Source of the DNA: Euzebyella saccharophila
Lineage (GTDB): Bacteria; Bacteroidota; Bacteroidia; Flavobacteriales; Flavobacteriaceae
Assembly (NCBI RefSeq): GCF_014855495.1
Contig: NZ_JACYFJ010000005.1
Span: 1-64,000 of the forward strand
DNA length: 64,000 nt
Direction: 5' to 3'
Part shown: piece by piece, positions 33,659 through 42,513 of the stretch
How positions within the stretch are numbered: the stretch's first letter is position 1
Layout of the letters: each line of letters starts with the position of its first letter
The notes under the pieces: model-generated
Told to the model about the DNA's origin: nothing
What the model saw: the letters and a program-made list of their open reading frames with translations, nothing else
Databases searched by the model: none
Position numbers and translations under genes: made by a program

Positions 33659-34873
33659 CTATGCAAACAAATTCTCCTTTAGCAAAGTAAAATGAAAATA
33701 AACGCCCTCCTGTCCATTAGGTCTATGGCCTAAAGTAATGACTCCTCCAAGTCTTTCTACAATACTTTTGCTTGTTGCCAAACCAATTCCTGTGTCCTTG
33801 GGGCCCGATTTGTGAAGCGTTTCAAACATGACAAAGACCTTATGCCAATATTTTTCAGGTATTCCTTCCCCATTGTCCTCAAATGTAAATTGATAAAAGT
33901 CCTGGTCCTCTTTGAATCCTATCCAAACTTTAATAGGGTCTTCACAGAATTTGAGGGAGTTTTGGAGGAGGTTTCTGAAAATTTGTTCAAATCCCGGGAA
34001 GGAGTGATTGATTTCTTTCCCGAAACTGTCAAAAACAATTTCAATTCTATTTTTTGGGTCTATTTCCTTTGCAATTAGTTCAACCTTCTTTTGGGGAATG
34101 AAGTTCTCAAAGCAAACTTCGGCATTGGTAATTTTTATGTATTGAGTTATTCCCCTAATCATTGATTCCATGTAATAGATACGTTCCTCAATAGTATCTA
34201 ACCAGTCTGGAATCTCCGTATTCTTTAAGAGGTGCAAATAATCTTCCTTCATAAAACCTACCAATGACGTAATACCGTGTAAAGGCGTTTTCATATCATG
34301 GGCCATGCGATAGGTGAAATGCTTTAATTGATCATTTTTGGCTTGAAGTTCAGTATTGGTGACAAGTTGCAAATAGTTTTGGCGTCTTAGTTCTAACTGC
34401 GCCATAACTTGATTGGCCAAAAACTGTAGGGCTTCATATTGCTTAGGTGTAAACTGTGCCCTTGGTTTTGTGTCAATTACGCAAAGCGTTCCTAAGGTAA
34501 AGCCATCTTTTGTGTTTAAGGGAGCACCGGCATAGAATTGAACATTGGGTCCACCAGTCACTAATGGATTGTCAAAGAAGCGCTCATCTTCGTTTGCATC
34601 GGGCACTACAAGTAAGTTCTTGGGGTCATTAATGGCATGTGCGCAAAATGCCAAATCTCTTGGCGTTTCGGTTGCATCGATACCAAAATGCGATTTAAAC
34701 CATTGCCGCTGCTGATCAACCAAGGATACAAGAGCCATTGGAGCGTCGCAGATATCCGCGGCAATCCGTGTTATGGCATCATACTCTTCTTCGGCCAAAG
34801 TATCAAGAATATGAAAGCTTTGAAGGGCTTTTAGTCTATCTTCCTCATTTGCAGGAATAGTTGGTTTGATCAT
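33659..34873 (-). CDS. GAF-domain sensor histidine kinase, soluble
   Basis: The 404-aa protein has an N-terminal GAF domain at about 20-165 (MALVSLVDQQRQWFKSHFGI, FYAGAPLNTKDGFTLGTLCV), a HisKA domain with phosphoacceptor His in YRMAHDMKTPLHGI at about 193-206, and a HATPase domain (N box LLQNSLKF, G1 DNGEGIPEKYW, G2 DTGIGLATSKSIVERLGG). No membrane segment or signal is seen, so it senses a cytoplasmic signal. No response regulator lies beside it, so it is an orphan kinase here. Confidence 0.93.
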   Translation of the reverse strand: MIKPTIPANEEDRLKALQSFHILDTLAEEEYDAITRIAADICDAPMALVSLVDQQRQWFKSHFGIDATETPRDLAFCAHAINDPKNLLVVPDANEDERFFDNPLVTGGPNVQFYAGAPLNTKDGFTLGTLCVIDTKPRAQFTPKQYEALQFLANQVMAQLELRRQNYLQLVTNTELQAKNDQLKHFTYRMAHDMKTPLHGITSLVGFMKEDYLHLLKNTEIPDWLDTIEERIYYMESMIRGITQYIKITNAEVCFENFIPQKKVELIAKEIDPKNRIEIVFDSFGKEINHSFPGFEQIFRNLLQNSLKFCEDPIKVWIGFKEDQDFYQFTFEDNGEGIPEKYWHKVFVMFETLHKSGPKDTGIGLATSKSIVERLGGVITLGHRPNGQEGVYFHFTLLKENLFA

Positions 34874-34997
34874 CTATTCAATGGTTTAATGATGTTAATC
34901 TTAAATGAAAATTATAGGGGAACTTTCATTTAAGTCCGTTTACTACGAACATTAAACCTTTTAAACGAAAACGAAAGAAAGATTATTGTGGGTATTC

Positions 34998-35843
34998 TTA
35001 ATTTTTTGTAAGAAAAAGATTAAAAAACTCTTTGCTGTCTCTGATGTTTTCTATGCCAAGTAGCCAGCAAACTTCTGATAGATCAGAGAAATCAACTCCC
35101 CCTTTGGCAACCGCCACATTATTGTATCTACCGTCAACGCCATTATATTGCAGTCCTAATTCAATGGCGTGCTCCCATAATTTAAGTAGGTCTGAATTAG
35201 TAATATGATGGTCCCAATCTGTAAAGGTTTCGCTTCTAAAACCCGGGGTGCCATTTCCTACAGCATTGCCATCGGGAATTTTATGATAGGTAGCCTTGTT
35301 TTGCACATACTCCAGCGCATGGGTATTGGTTACTTTTTCATTCCAGTCACTATGCTGCACAATAAGAAAATGATCTTTTAAGCTCAGGCGGGGATCTTCT
35401 TTGGCAACCGCTTTCATAAGGGCTGCGGAAAAATCTGATTGACCGGCTTCGGCTATCCATACCCTACCGCCGTTGTCCAATGTTTTCTTGACCAACTTCT
35501 TTACTTTTACTACGGCCTTTTCAAAATCCTTGTGCGCATCGGTCCAATTATTGCCAAAAGCCATTTTAAAAAGACTATTGGGCGTCACGTACAACCCTTC
35601 TTGTTCTCCGTAGGTTCCTGCAACCGCATGATATTTAATACTCGTATATTCCGGGTGAACCATTAAACTTTTAAAAGCTGCTACGGTGTGCAAGTCATCC
35701 ACGTCTGTTTTACAGTCAAAGTGACCCAATAACAAATCTTTTTCCTTGTTAAACCGATCTTCTTGGGCCTTGAGAGCATTCTGAAATCCAAAACTAACAA
35801 CGGCAAAAACAACTAATGATTTAACAATGGAATGCATAGGCAT
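34998..35843 (-). CDS. Secreted protein with nucleoside-hydrolase-like N-terminal motif
   Basis: The 281-aa protein has a signal peptide (cleavage after ALKAQ). Near the mature N terminus it reads LLLGHFDCKTDVDDLHTVAAF (D-x-K-x-D-x-DD), which recalls the Asp cluster that binds calcium in inosine-uridine nucleoside hydrolases. The rest (GGRVWIAEAGQSDFSAALM, FLIVQHSDWNE, FTDWDHHITNSDLLKLW) gives no firm family. Met3 is another possible start. A secreted hydrolase is plausible but unproven. It stands alone between the kinase and DUF349 genes. Confidence 0.68.
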   Translation of the reverse strand: MPMHSIVKSLVVFAVVSFGFQNALKAQEDRFNKEKDLLLGHFDCKTDVDDLHTVAAFKSLMVHPEYTSIKYHAVAGTYGEQEGLYVTPNSLFKMAFGNNWTDAHKDFEKAVVKVKKLVKKTLDNGGRVWIAEAGQSDFSAALMKAVAKEDPRLSLKDHFLIVQHSDWNEKVTNTHALEYVQNKATYHKIPDGNAVGNGTPGFRSETFTDWDHHITNSDLLKLWEHAIELGLQYNGVDGRYNNVAVAKGGVDFSDLSEVCWLLGIENIRDSKEFFNLFLTKN

Positions 35844-35870
35844 AAGGGATTTTAATAGGTTCAGGGTAAT

Positions 35871-37928
35871 TTATTCCTCGGAATCCTCAGTAGACTCGTC
35901 ATCGCTTTCAGTCTCTCTATGAAGACTGTTTTCCATGATGTTAAGCTTTTTGAGTTTTGCTTTCCAGGTAGTTAAAGATTCTTTATGGCTATTGACCCTT
36001 TTTACTACATCTTGCACCAAGGGGTTGTCTTCACTGGCATTGGAGAAAAACTGAAGGTTGTTTTCCAATTGACGGATTTCCCCTTTGATTTCCTCTATTT
36101 TTTTGCGGATAAAACTACGCTCATTTTGAATGGCCCTTACATTTTCTGAATCTGCCAGTTCCTGAACTTTGTTACCGTATTTCAATAATTCTGCATCTTG
36201 TCTGCTTACTTTCAATTTCTTGAACATGGCATCCAAAATTTTATTGAATTTCTGGTCTATATTTTTCTTTCTGAACGGAACCCTGCCGTAATTTTTCCAT
36301 TCGGCAATAAACTCCTTTAGTACCAAAATGTCCTTTTCCCTGTCACCGCTTAATTGGACAGTTTTAAGCCGGTTAAGACATTCCTCTTTTTTTCTATAAT
36401 TTTCCTCCTCTTCTGCTGCACCTTTATTTTTAAGGGCGTGGAGCCTATCAAAATAATGGTTACAAGCGTTTTTAAACTCTTTCCAAATCTTATCTGAGTA
36501 CTTTCTGGGAACATGCCCAATTTTCTTCCATTCACTTTGAATGCGCTTCATTTCTTGGGTGGTACTATCCCAATCCTCACTGTCTTTTAATGAAACAGCC
36601 AAATCCAACAACTCCCTTTTTTTCTGAAGATTTTCTTGTTGGTCTTTTTTGAGGTTTTTATAATAGCTGTTTTTATTTCGATTAAAAGACCTTACAGCAT
36701 CTTTAAAGGAAGCCCAGGTTTTTTCATTTTTATTTCTGGGAACTTTCCCGGCCCCAAAGAAGTTTTCACGAAACTCCTCTACTTTTTTAATTTGTTGCTG
36801 TAGACCCCTATGATTATTGGCCGTATTTTCCGCTATCTGCCTAATGGACTTGATTATTTCCTGTTTCTTCTCCCAATTCTTTTCATATTGGGCGTCCAGT
36901 TCCTTGTAATGGTCCTGCCTTCTTTGGTGCAGTACCTTGGTAGCATTGCTAAAGCGCTCCCAAATTGCTTCTCTATGTTCTTGGCCAACAGGGCCTATAT
37001 CCTCTTTCCAGATTTTATGGAGAATCTGCAATTCCCTAAAAACCTTGTTCAGGTCCGGCTCCGTTGCCAATGCCTCGGCCTGTTGTACCAATTTTTCCTT
37101 TTCGGCTAGGTTGTGCTTAAAATCAAGGTCGCGCAATTCTCTATTAAGATGCAGGAAATCATAGAAAATCTCCACATGATGCTGGTAAGTTCGCCATACA
37201 TCATTGTAGTTATTTCTGGGAATAGGGCCGGCATTTCTCCATTGTTCCTGTAAATCCTTAAAGTTTTTGTAGGTGGTGTTCATATCCTCTTCCACGTTCA
37301 CCAACCCCTTTAGTTCTTCAATTATTTCCAGTCTTTTATTAAGATTGGCCTTTAAATCCTTTTCTAGATTTTTATAGTATTGATTCCGTTTTTCGCGATA
37401 ATCCGAATAAACTTCATTAAACTGTCTTTTGGTAACCGAATTGTATCTAAAGTCTATTTCATTGCCTCCATTGGAAATAAAATCTTCTTTCTTCTCATCT
37501 ATAAAATCCTGAAATTTTAAATCGAACTCAGATTTTATTCCGTCTACATGTTTTTTTAAGGCCTGTACTTTTTCATTTCGGACCAATCGCTGAAGTTCTC
37601 CTACCAAATTTTCCATGGACATGGAGTGGTAGTCCAATATAGGAATGGTGTGCCTGTGTTCATTATCGCTATCCTCGGCATCTTCCGCGTTATTCTCATC
37701 AATTTCATTGAGAACGTCCTCATTCTTTTCTTCCGCAGTTCCCATAGGTTCCTCCTTACTATCTTCTGTAGCGTCTTTGGAGTCCGAATCTACATCGTTT
37801 GCGATATTCTCTTCAGTTGCAGGAATTTCCTCAACTTTGGCACCTTCATCACCCGTAGCAGAAATACCTGTGGTATTTTCCATTTCATTTTCTGAGGTGT
37901 TCTCTTGAAGTTTTTTGTCTTCAGACAT
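35871..37928 (-). CDS. DUF349 repeat protein
   Basis: The 685-aa protein starts with an acidic low-complexity region (about 1-100, rich in Glu, Asp and Asn) and continues with five DUF349 repeats of about 70 residues. Each has a W/F-x5-G-x-V/I-P core: EQWRNAGPIP, KIWKEDIGPV, ENFFGAGKVP, SEWKKIGHVP and AEWKNYGRVP. The ends are highly charged and helical. DUF349 proteins are conserved in many bacteria, but their role is poorly known. No signal is seen, so it is probably cytoplasmic. A 306-base gap with a perfect hairpin lies upstream. Confidence 0.88.
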   Translation of the reverse strand: MSEDKKLQENTSENEMENTTGISATGDEGAKVEEIPATEENIANDVDSDSKDATEDSKEEPMGTAEEKNEDVLNEIDENNAEDAEDSDNEHRHTIPILDYHSMSMENLVGELQRLVRNEKVQALKKHVDGIKSEFDLKFQDFIDEKKEDFISNGGNEIDFRYNSVTKRQFNEVYSDYREKRNQYYKNLEKDLKANLNKRLEIIEELKGLVNVEEDMNTTYKNFKDLQEQWRNAGPIPRNNYNDVWRTYQHHVEIFYDFLHLNRELRDLDFKHNLAEKEKLVQQAEALATEPDLNKVFRELQILHKIWKEDIGPVGQEHREAIWERFSNATKVLHQRRQDHYKELDAQYEKNWEKKQEIIKSIRQIAENTANNHRGLQQQIKKVEEFRENFFGAGKVPRNKNEKTWASFKDAVRSFNRNKNSYYKNLKKDQQENLQKKRELLDLAVSLKDSEDWDSTTQEMKRIQSEWKKIGHVPRKYSDKIWKEFKNACNHYFDRLHALKNKGAAEEEENYRKKEECLNRLKTVQLSGDREKDILVLKEFIAEWKNYGRVPFRKKNIDQKFNKILDAMFKKLKVSRQDAELLKYGNKVQELADSENVRAIQNERSFIRKKIEEIKGEIRQLENNLQFFSNASEDNPLVQDVVKRVNSHKESLTTWKAKLKKLNIMENSLHRETESDDESTEDSEE

Positions 37929-38234
37929 GATCGTTCTTGTTTTGTAGATGTCCTACATTCTTCTAATCCGTATGGAATATAGTCACCTATGTTTGCTCCC
38001 AAGGCTTTGGTGAAAATCAAATAGTTTGATTTTCAGAACATTAGTAATTTGTCCTTATGTTTGTTTAGCTAGCCTATTTATTGGTAAGATACTAACAACC
38101 TAATAAAGTACAAAGGTTATAAGACTATTTTAAGAAAGCAGATTTATAGGTAAAACCCCTAAGAATTGGATGGCATTTCATTTAAACAAATATTGGTATT
38201 GAAAATGCGGAATTTGTAATTTGGGTGCGGTAAG
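37929..38234. other. Intergenic region between aroE and the DUF349 gene
   Basis: These 306 bases hold no convincing gene. They must contain the promoter of the DUF349 gene on the minus strand, but no exact TAnnTTTG was found. The one clear structure is a perfect hairpin at 38011-38035, listed separately. The half near aroE (38100-38234) is AT-rich with no visible terminator. Confidence 0.7.
38011..38035. repeat. Perfect AT-rich inverted repeat upstream of the DUF349 gene
   Basis: TGAAAATCAAA (38011-38021) and TTTGATTTTCA (38025-38035) are exact reverse complements around a 3-base TAG loop. There is no T run on either side, so it is not a standard terminator. It lies 83-107 bases before the DUF349 start, where a regulator could bind or a leader could fold. 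Confidence 0.6.
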
Positions 38235-38984
38235 CTAAAAAGTTTCCTGCCAAATTTCCCAAGCTCTGTCCGCTTGAAGTTCCAGCATTCTTAAACCATT
38301 GCAAATTTTGGCGCCGCGTTTGTTTCCCTCCTTTAAAAAAGCAGTTTCCGATGGATTATAGATGAGATCGAACAACAAATGGTTCTGGGTAATTCCCTTA
38401 TACGGGATATTTGGTTTGGCCTCAACATCGGGGAACGTGCCCAAGGGTGTACAATTGATGATGATCGTATACTCTTTTATAACCTCTATATCCAAATCAT
38501 CATAGGATAATTTGTGCGCATCCCTTTTTCTGGAAACATATTTTCTTTCAATTTGCAATTGATCAAGTACAAAGGCCACAGCTTTGGAAGCCCCGCCTGT
38601 TCCCAATATTAGGGCTTTGGTATGTTGGGGTTGTAAAAATGGTTTGATGGAGTTTTCAAATCCGTACGCATCTGTATTATGGCCAATAAGGCCATTTTCT
38701 GAAAACTGAATGGTATTTACGGCACCTATTTCTTTAGCTTGGGGAGTGAGTTCCTTTAGATAAGGGATAACATCTTGTTTATAGGGAATGGTCACGTTCA
38801 AACCTTTCAGATCCATGTTGTTTTTTAGAAGGCTTGGAAATTCATTTGCAGCTTGTAAATCAAAATTTTCGTAGGTATAACCAGATAATTGTAACTGTTC
38901 AAATTTATCCTTGAAGTATCCCCTTGAAAAGGAGTAAGAGATGTTTTTGCCTACAAGACCAAATCTATGATTGTGTTTTGTCAT
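38235..38984 (-). CDS. aroE: Shikimate dehydrogenase
   Basis: The 249-aa enzyme reduces 3-dehydroshikimate with NADPH in chorismate synthesis. Seen are the substrate motif GKNISYSFSRGYF near the N terminus, LKGLNVTIPYKQDVIPYL with the catalytic Lys at about 58-75, NTDAYGFENSI at about 98-108, the nucleotide motif GTGGASKAV at about 126-134 and INCTPLGTFP at about 170. Its start directly follows the stop of the DUF368 gene, so the genes are coupled. It is a little shorter than typical but complete. Confidence 0.93.
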   Translation of the reverse strand: MTKHNHRFGLVGKNISYSFSRGYFKDKFEQLQLSGYTYENFDLQAANEFPSLLKNNMDLKGLNVTIPYKQDVIPYLKELTPQAKEIGAVNTIQFSENGLIGHNTDAYGFENSIKPFLQPQHTKALILGTGGASKAVAFVLDQLQIERKYVSRKRDAHKLSYDDLDIEVIKEYTIIINCTPLGTFPDVEAKPNIPYKGITQNHLLFDLIYNPSETAFLKEGNKRGAKICNGLRMLELQADRAWEIWQETF

Positions 38985-39998
38985 TTATGATTTTCTATTT
39001 TTTCCGTACCAATCTAGGCCCAATAAAATACCTATTCCAACAAGAACAAAAAAAATGGCCCACCAAGTTTCGGCTAGATCCATTTTAGGAAAGTACCGTT
39101 CATAATTTACAATGATTTCCTTTCCGTTGGAGTCCAGGATATTTACCCCTTGCTCATCCGTTTTAAAAATGGTTCTTTTCCACGGCCAAACAGTGCCAAG
39201 AGAACCGGTGATGAAACCAATGATAACAGCTGTAGTAATATATTTATAGTGTTTAAGAACGTAGCTTAGCAGGTGCGATAGACTGACAAGGCCGGCAGCA
39301 GAACCGGTAGTGAAAACCGCAAGAATGACAAGGGTGTCCAATCGTTCTTGGTTTTTTACAAAACTAAAGTCTCCCGTCAAAATTTCAGCAAACGTATCGT
39401 ACAGTGCATTCACAGAATCTACCAATAGCAGCACGTAGTTGCCTAAAAGAATCAAAATAAAAGATCCGGACAATCCGGGTAAGGTCATACCGGATACACT
39501 GATCATACCGCAAAGAAAAATAAATAACAGATTATCGTTTTCTTTTGCGGGACTTAGAAAACTAATCGAAATACCTACAAGAAGACCGATAAGTCCTGCA
39601 ATAATGGTTTTGCGGTTCCAGTGTTCATAGTCTTTTGAAATATAATAAATAGATCCCAGGATCATTCCAAAAAATCCCGCCCATACATATAGTTCCTTTT
39701 GTTCCAGAAAATAATCCAAAATTTTAGAGACGCTAAAGTAACTTACAAGCATCCCAAAAATGAGCAAGGATAGAAAGGAGCCGTTAATGTATCTGTAAAA
39801 GCTCTTGAACCTACCATTAAAAAGTAATTTGAAGGCTTTACCGTTTACCTTTTGAAGTGAATAAATAAACTCTTCATAAAAACCGGCAACAAAGGCCACA
39901 ATGCCTCCGGAAACCCCAGGTACCTTATTGGCAGCTCCCATGCATAGGCCTTTAATGACCAGAAAAAACTTATCCTGTATGCTGCGCGGCTCGTACAT
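38985..39998 (-). CDS. DUF368 membrane protein, polyprenyl-phosphate transporter family
   Basis: The 337-aa protein has about eight to nine membrane segments and the two family motifs: GAANKVPGVSGGIVAFVAGFY at about 17-37 in two parts, and MTLPGLSGSFILILLGNYV at about 172-190. DUF368 proteins have been shown in other bacteria to return undecaprenyl phosphate across the membrane (PopT). It is a divergent paralogue of the next gene and is followed without gap by aroE. The C terminus carries a large loop (VNILDSNGKEIIVNYERYFPK). Ligand and direction are inferred from the family. Confidence 0.88.
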   Translation of the reverse strand: MYEPRSIQDKFFLVIKGLCMGAANKVPGVSGGIVAFVAGFYEEFIYSLQKVNGKAFKLLFNGRFKSFYRYINGSFLSLLIFGMLVSYFSVSKILDYFLEQKELYVWAGFFGMILGSIYYISKDYEHWNRKTIIAGLIGLLVGISISFLSPAKENDNLLFIFLCGMISVSGMTLPGLSGSFILILLGNYVLLLVDSVNALYDTFAEILTGDFSFVKNQERLDTLVILAVFTTGSAAGLVSLSHLLSYVLKHYKYITTAVIIGFITGSLGTVWPWKRTIFKTDEQGVNILDSNGKEIIVNYERYFPKMDLAETWWAIFFVLVGIGILLGLDWYGKNRKS

Positions 39999-40007
39999 GA
40001 ATCACTA

Positions 40008-40922
40008 TTATTTTTTGGCAGCGGTTCGCTCTAAAAGAAAAATGAGCAGAAAGCCCACAAGGGCCGCAATAATAGCAATTACCAACTGATTGTCCCCTTG
40101 AAAGCTAAATGGGGATACATTTTCGTCAATCGTAATGATTTTTTCGCCAATGGTCCTGGTTTCCAATACTCTTTTCCAAGGCCAGATTTTATTGAGGGAC
40201 CCAATTATAAAACCAGTAAGTAGGGCCAGTGTGAGGTTTTTGTGATTGTTGAACATCCATTTAAGCAATTTGGCGAAACTTAACAATCCAAAAATGGCCC
40301 CTGCACCAACTACTGCAATCACCTTAATATCCAAATTGTGAACCGCATCTATAATAGTTTTGTAGGAACCTAAAAGCACAAGGATAAATGCTCCGGAAAT
40401 ACCAGGCAATATCATGGCACAAATAGCTAGCGCTCCCGATAAGAAAAGAAAAGGAAGGCTATCTACACTCCCCGAAGGAGGTAATATGGTTATGTAATAA
40501 GCAACGCATGCCCCTAAAGTCAAAAAGAAAAAAGTTGTGGCGTTCCATTTTTTTACCTCTTTCCCTACTAAAAGTATGCTGGCTATGACCAATCCAAAGA
40601 AGAAAGACCAAATGAGAATGGGTTTGTTTTCTAATAGCCAACTTACCAGTTTGGCCAATGAAAGTACGCTTATTCCTATGCCAATAAATAGGGACAGTAA
40701 AAAATTACCGTTTAGCTGGTTCCAAGCGGACTTTAGACCTTGCTCCTTTAAGGTTTTGAAAAGGGAAAGGTCAACATTGTTTATAGATGTTATCAACTCT
40801 TCATAAATACCCGAAATAAAAGCGATGGTACCACCAGATACACCAGGAACTACATCTGCGGCACCCATGGCCATACCTTTAAGAGTAACTATAAGGTATT
40901 GGATAAAGTTTCTTTTCTCCAT
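40008..40922 (-). CDS. DUF368 membrane protein, polyprenyl-phosphate transporter family
   Basis: The 304-aa protein is a paralogue of the gene at 38985, 9 bases upstream of it. It has the same two motifs (GAADVVPGVSGGTIAFISGI at about 20-39 and LPGISGAFILVLLGSYKT at about 167-184) and about eight membrane segments. It probably carries undecaprenyl phosphate or a related lipid back to the inner leaflet for cell-wall and glycan synthesis. The tandem pair with aroE is likely one operon; the sequences differ enough to suggest separate roles. Confidence 0.88.
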   Translation of the reverse strand: MEKRNFIQYLIVTLKGMAMGAADVVPGVSGGTIAFISGIYEELITSINNVDLSLFKTLKEQGLKSAWNQLNGNFLLSLFIGIGISVLSLAKLVSWLLENKPILIWSFFFGLVIASILLVGKEVKKWNATTFFFLTLGACVAYYITILPPSGSVDSLPFLFLSGALAICAMILPGISGAFILVLLGSYKTIIDAVHNLDIKVIAVVGAGAIFGLLSFAKLLKWMFNNHKNLTLALLTGFIIGSLNKIWPWKRVLETRTIGEKIITIDENVSPFSFQGDNQLVIAIIAALVGFLLIFLLERTAAKK

Positions 40923-41012
40923 GAAATTTGTTTCAACAGAAACAAAAATAAACTTTTATAGTGGTAAGTGCCCAATATCTAAATTACTACTTCAGTTTGG
41001 ACAAGGATTATG

Positions 41013-42416
41013 TTACTGCCTGATGGATTTTTCAAAGGTAGCCACAATTTTTCGTACCCAATCAGAGGTGGCATATTGAGGGAATTGCTGCTTAAAGACT
41101 TCTAATTTTTTAAAATCCATTTTTAAGGCATCTATTAAGCTTATCCTGGCATTAATGGTGTCATTTGTTTCCAGATAGAACCCTGCGGTTTTGTATTTCA
41201 ATTCCGCATTATCCGGATAAAATTCCTGCCCTTGGGACAATACTTGAATAGCACCGGGTATGTCATCATTTTTTTTGATTACATCGGCCCAATCCAACCA
41301 GGTGCCTAGCTCATAATTTCCCAGATCTACCGCTTGCTTGTAGGAGTAATCCGCTTGGTCATACCGATCCAGAGCAGCATTGATCATGGCACACTTTTTC
41401 CAGTATTGTGCATTTTCACCATCTATATTCAAAGCCTTGTTTACATAAAACAATGCCTTTTTGTAGTTCTTTTTTCTGAAATAAAAATCGGTGATGGCCA
41501 ACCATCCTTTGTCCAATAAAGGGTCTTCATGAACGGTATGGTAATAGTAATACTTGGCCATTTCATCATTTTCCAACCGCTCATAACACTTTCCGATGCG
41601 CAAATAAGCATGGGAAGTGGGGTCTTCCATTTGTATGGTGGTCTCGTAATTTTCAATGGCCTCATTGTATTTGCCCATTTTCTCGAGAACCTTCCCTTTT
41701 TCAAAATATGCTCCAATAAAGGTGTCATCTGAAATGATTGCAAAATCAAAGGCAGTCAAAGCCTCTGAAAGCATATTCTTGGAAATATACTGTTTCCCCA
41801 ATTGATGCCAAGCAACTTCGCAGTACGGGTTTCTTTCCAAGTAATCATTCAAGTAAACAATGGCACCGTCGTGGTCTTCTAAAAACTCAAAACAGTAAAT
41901 AACATTGTATAGGGATGAGTAGTCTTGATCATCAAAATCAACACATCTCATGAAACTCTCCTTGGCCAACTTATAATCGTCCATAAAGAGGTACTCCATT
42001 CCCAAAAGGGAATAGATGTCAAAACTATTGTCGGTTAAATTCAGGGCGTGGTTCAATAATTCCACAGCGGCCTCGTGGTTATCTTTTTTGGAGAATATGT
42101 TGGCACGCTGTATAAAAATTTCCTCATTACTGCTATCCAACACTTGCAGCTCATCTAAGTACTGCTCTGCTAAATCAAGATGGTTCTCAAAAACGAGCAC
42201 CTCTACATCTAGCAGTTTGAGTTCTATGGAACCTGGGTGTTGTTGCAGCCCAATTCGGATCGCTTTTTTTGCCAGTGTTATCTTGCCGTTGTTTAGATAA
42301 TGATGGATGATTTCCTCAAAATCTTCAGCATCGAAGAAGTAAACATCGTCAGTTTTGAGCATTGATTCAAACTTGGCGATGGATTGGTCTGGCCTTTCGT
42401 TAGATTCTAACGCCAT
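41013..42416 (-). CDS. Tetratricopeptide repeat protein
   Basis: The 467-aa protein consists of about eleven TPR-like helical repeats, for example AAVELLNHALNLTDNSFDIY, SEALTAFDFAIISDDTFIGAYF in part, and YNEAIENYETTIQMEDPTSHAY in part, each with the usual A-x3-Y/F spacing. No signal or membrane segment is present, so it is likely a cytoplasmic scaffold or assembly factor. It is upstream-adjacent on the minus strand to the DUF368 pair. Partner unknown. Confidence 0.88.
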   Translation of the reverse strand: MALESNERPDQSIAKFESMLKTDDVYFFDAEDFEEIIHHYLNNGKITLAKKAIRIGLQQHPGSIELKLLDVEVLVFENHLDLAEQYLDELQVLDSSNEEIFIQRANIFSKKDNHEAAVELLNHALNLTDNSFDIYSLLGMEYLFMDDYKLAKESFMRCVDFDDQDYSSLYNVIYCFEFLEDHDGAIVYLNDYLERNPYCEVAWHQLGKQYISKNMLSEALTAFDFAIISDDTFIGAYFEKGKVLEKMGKYNEAIENYETTIQMEDPTSHAYLRIGKCYERLENDEMAKYYYYHTVHEDPLLDKGWLAITDFYFRKKNYKKALFYVNKALNIDGENAQYWKKCAMINAALDRYDQADYSYKQAVDLGNYELGTWLDWADVIKKNDDIPGAIQVLSQGQEFYPDNAELKYKTAGFYLETNDTINARISLIDALKMDFKKLEVFKQQFPQYATSDWVRKIVATFEKSIRQ

Positions 42417-42513
42417 ATGAACGTTTTGGTTAAACTATGGAATTAAAAGTACTTTTTTAAAAAGCACTTTTTTTCCCCTTGGAGCCTATATTATTAACAA
42501 ATTAGTTAACATC

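Noticed and set aside
37626-37908. Two overlapping plus-strand ORFs of about 88 residues
   Set aside because: They are antisense to the acidic repeat region of the DUF349 gene; their Ser/Phe richness comes from the Glu/Asp codons.
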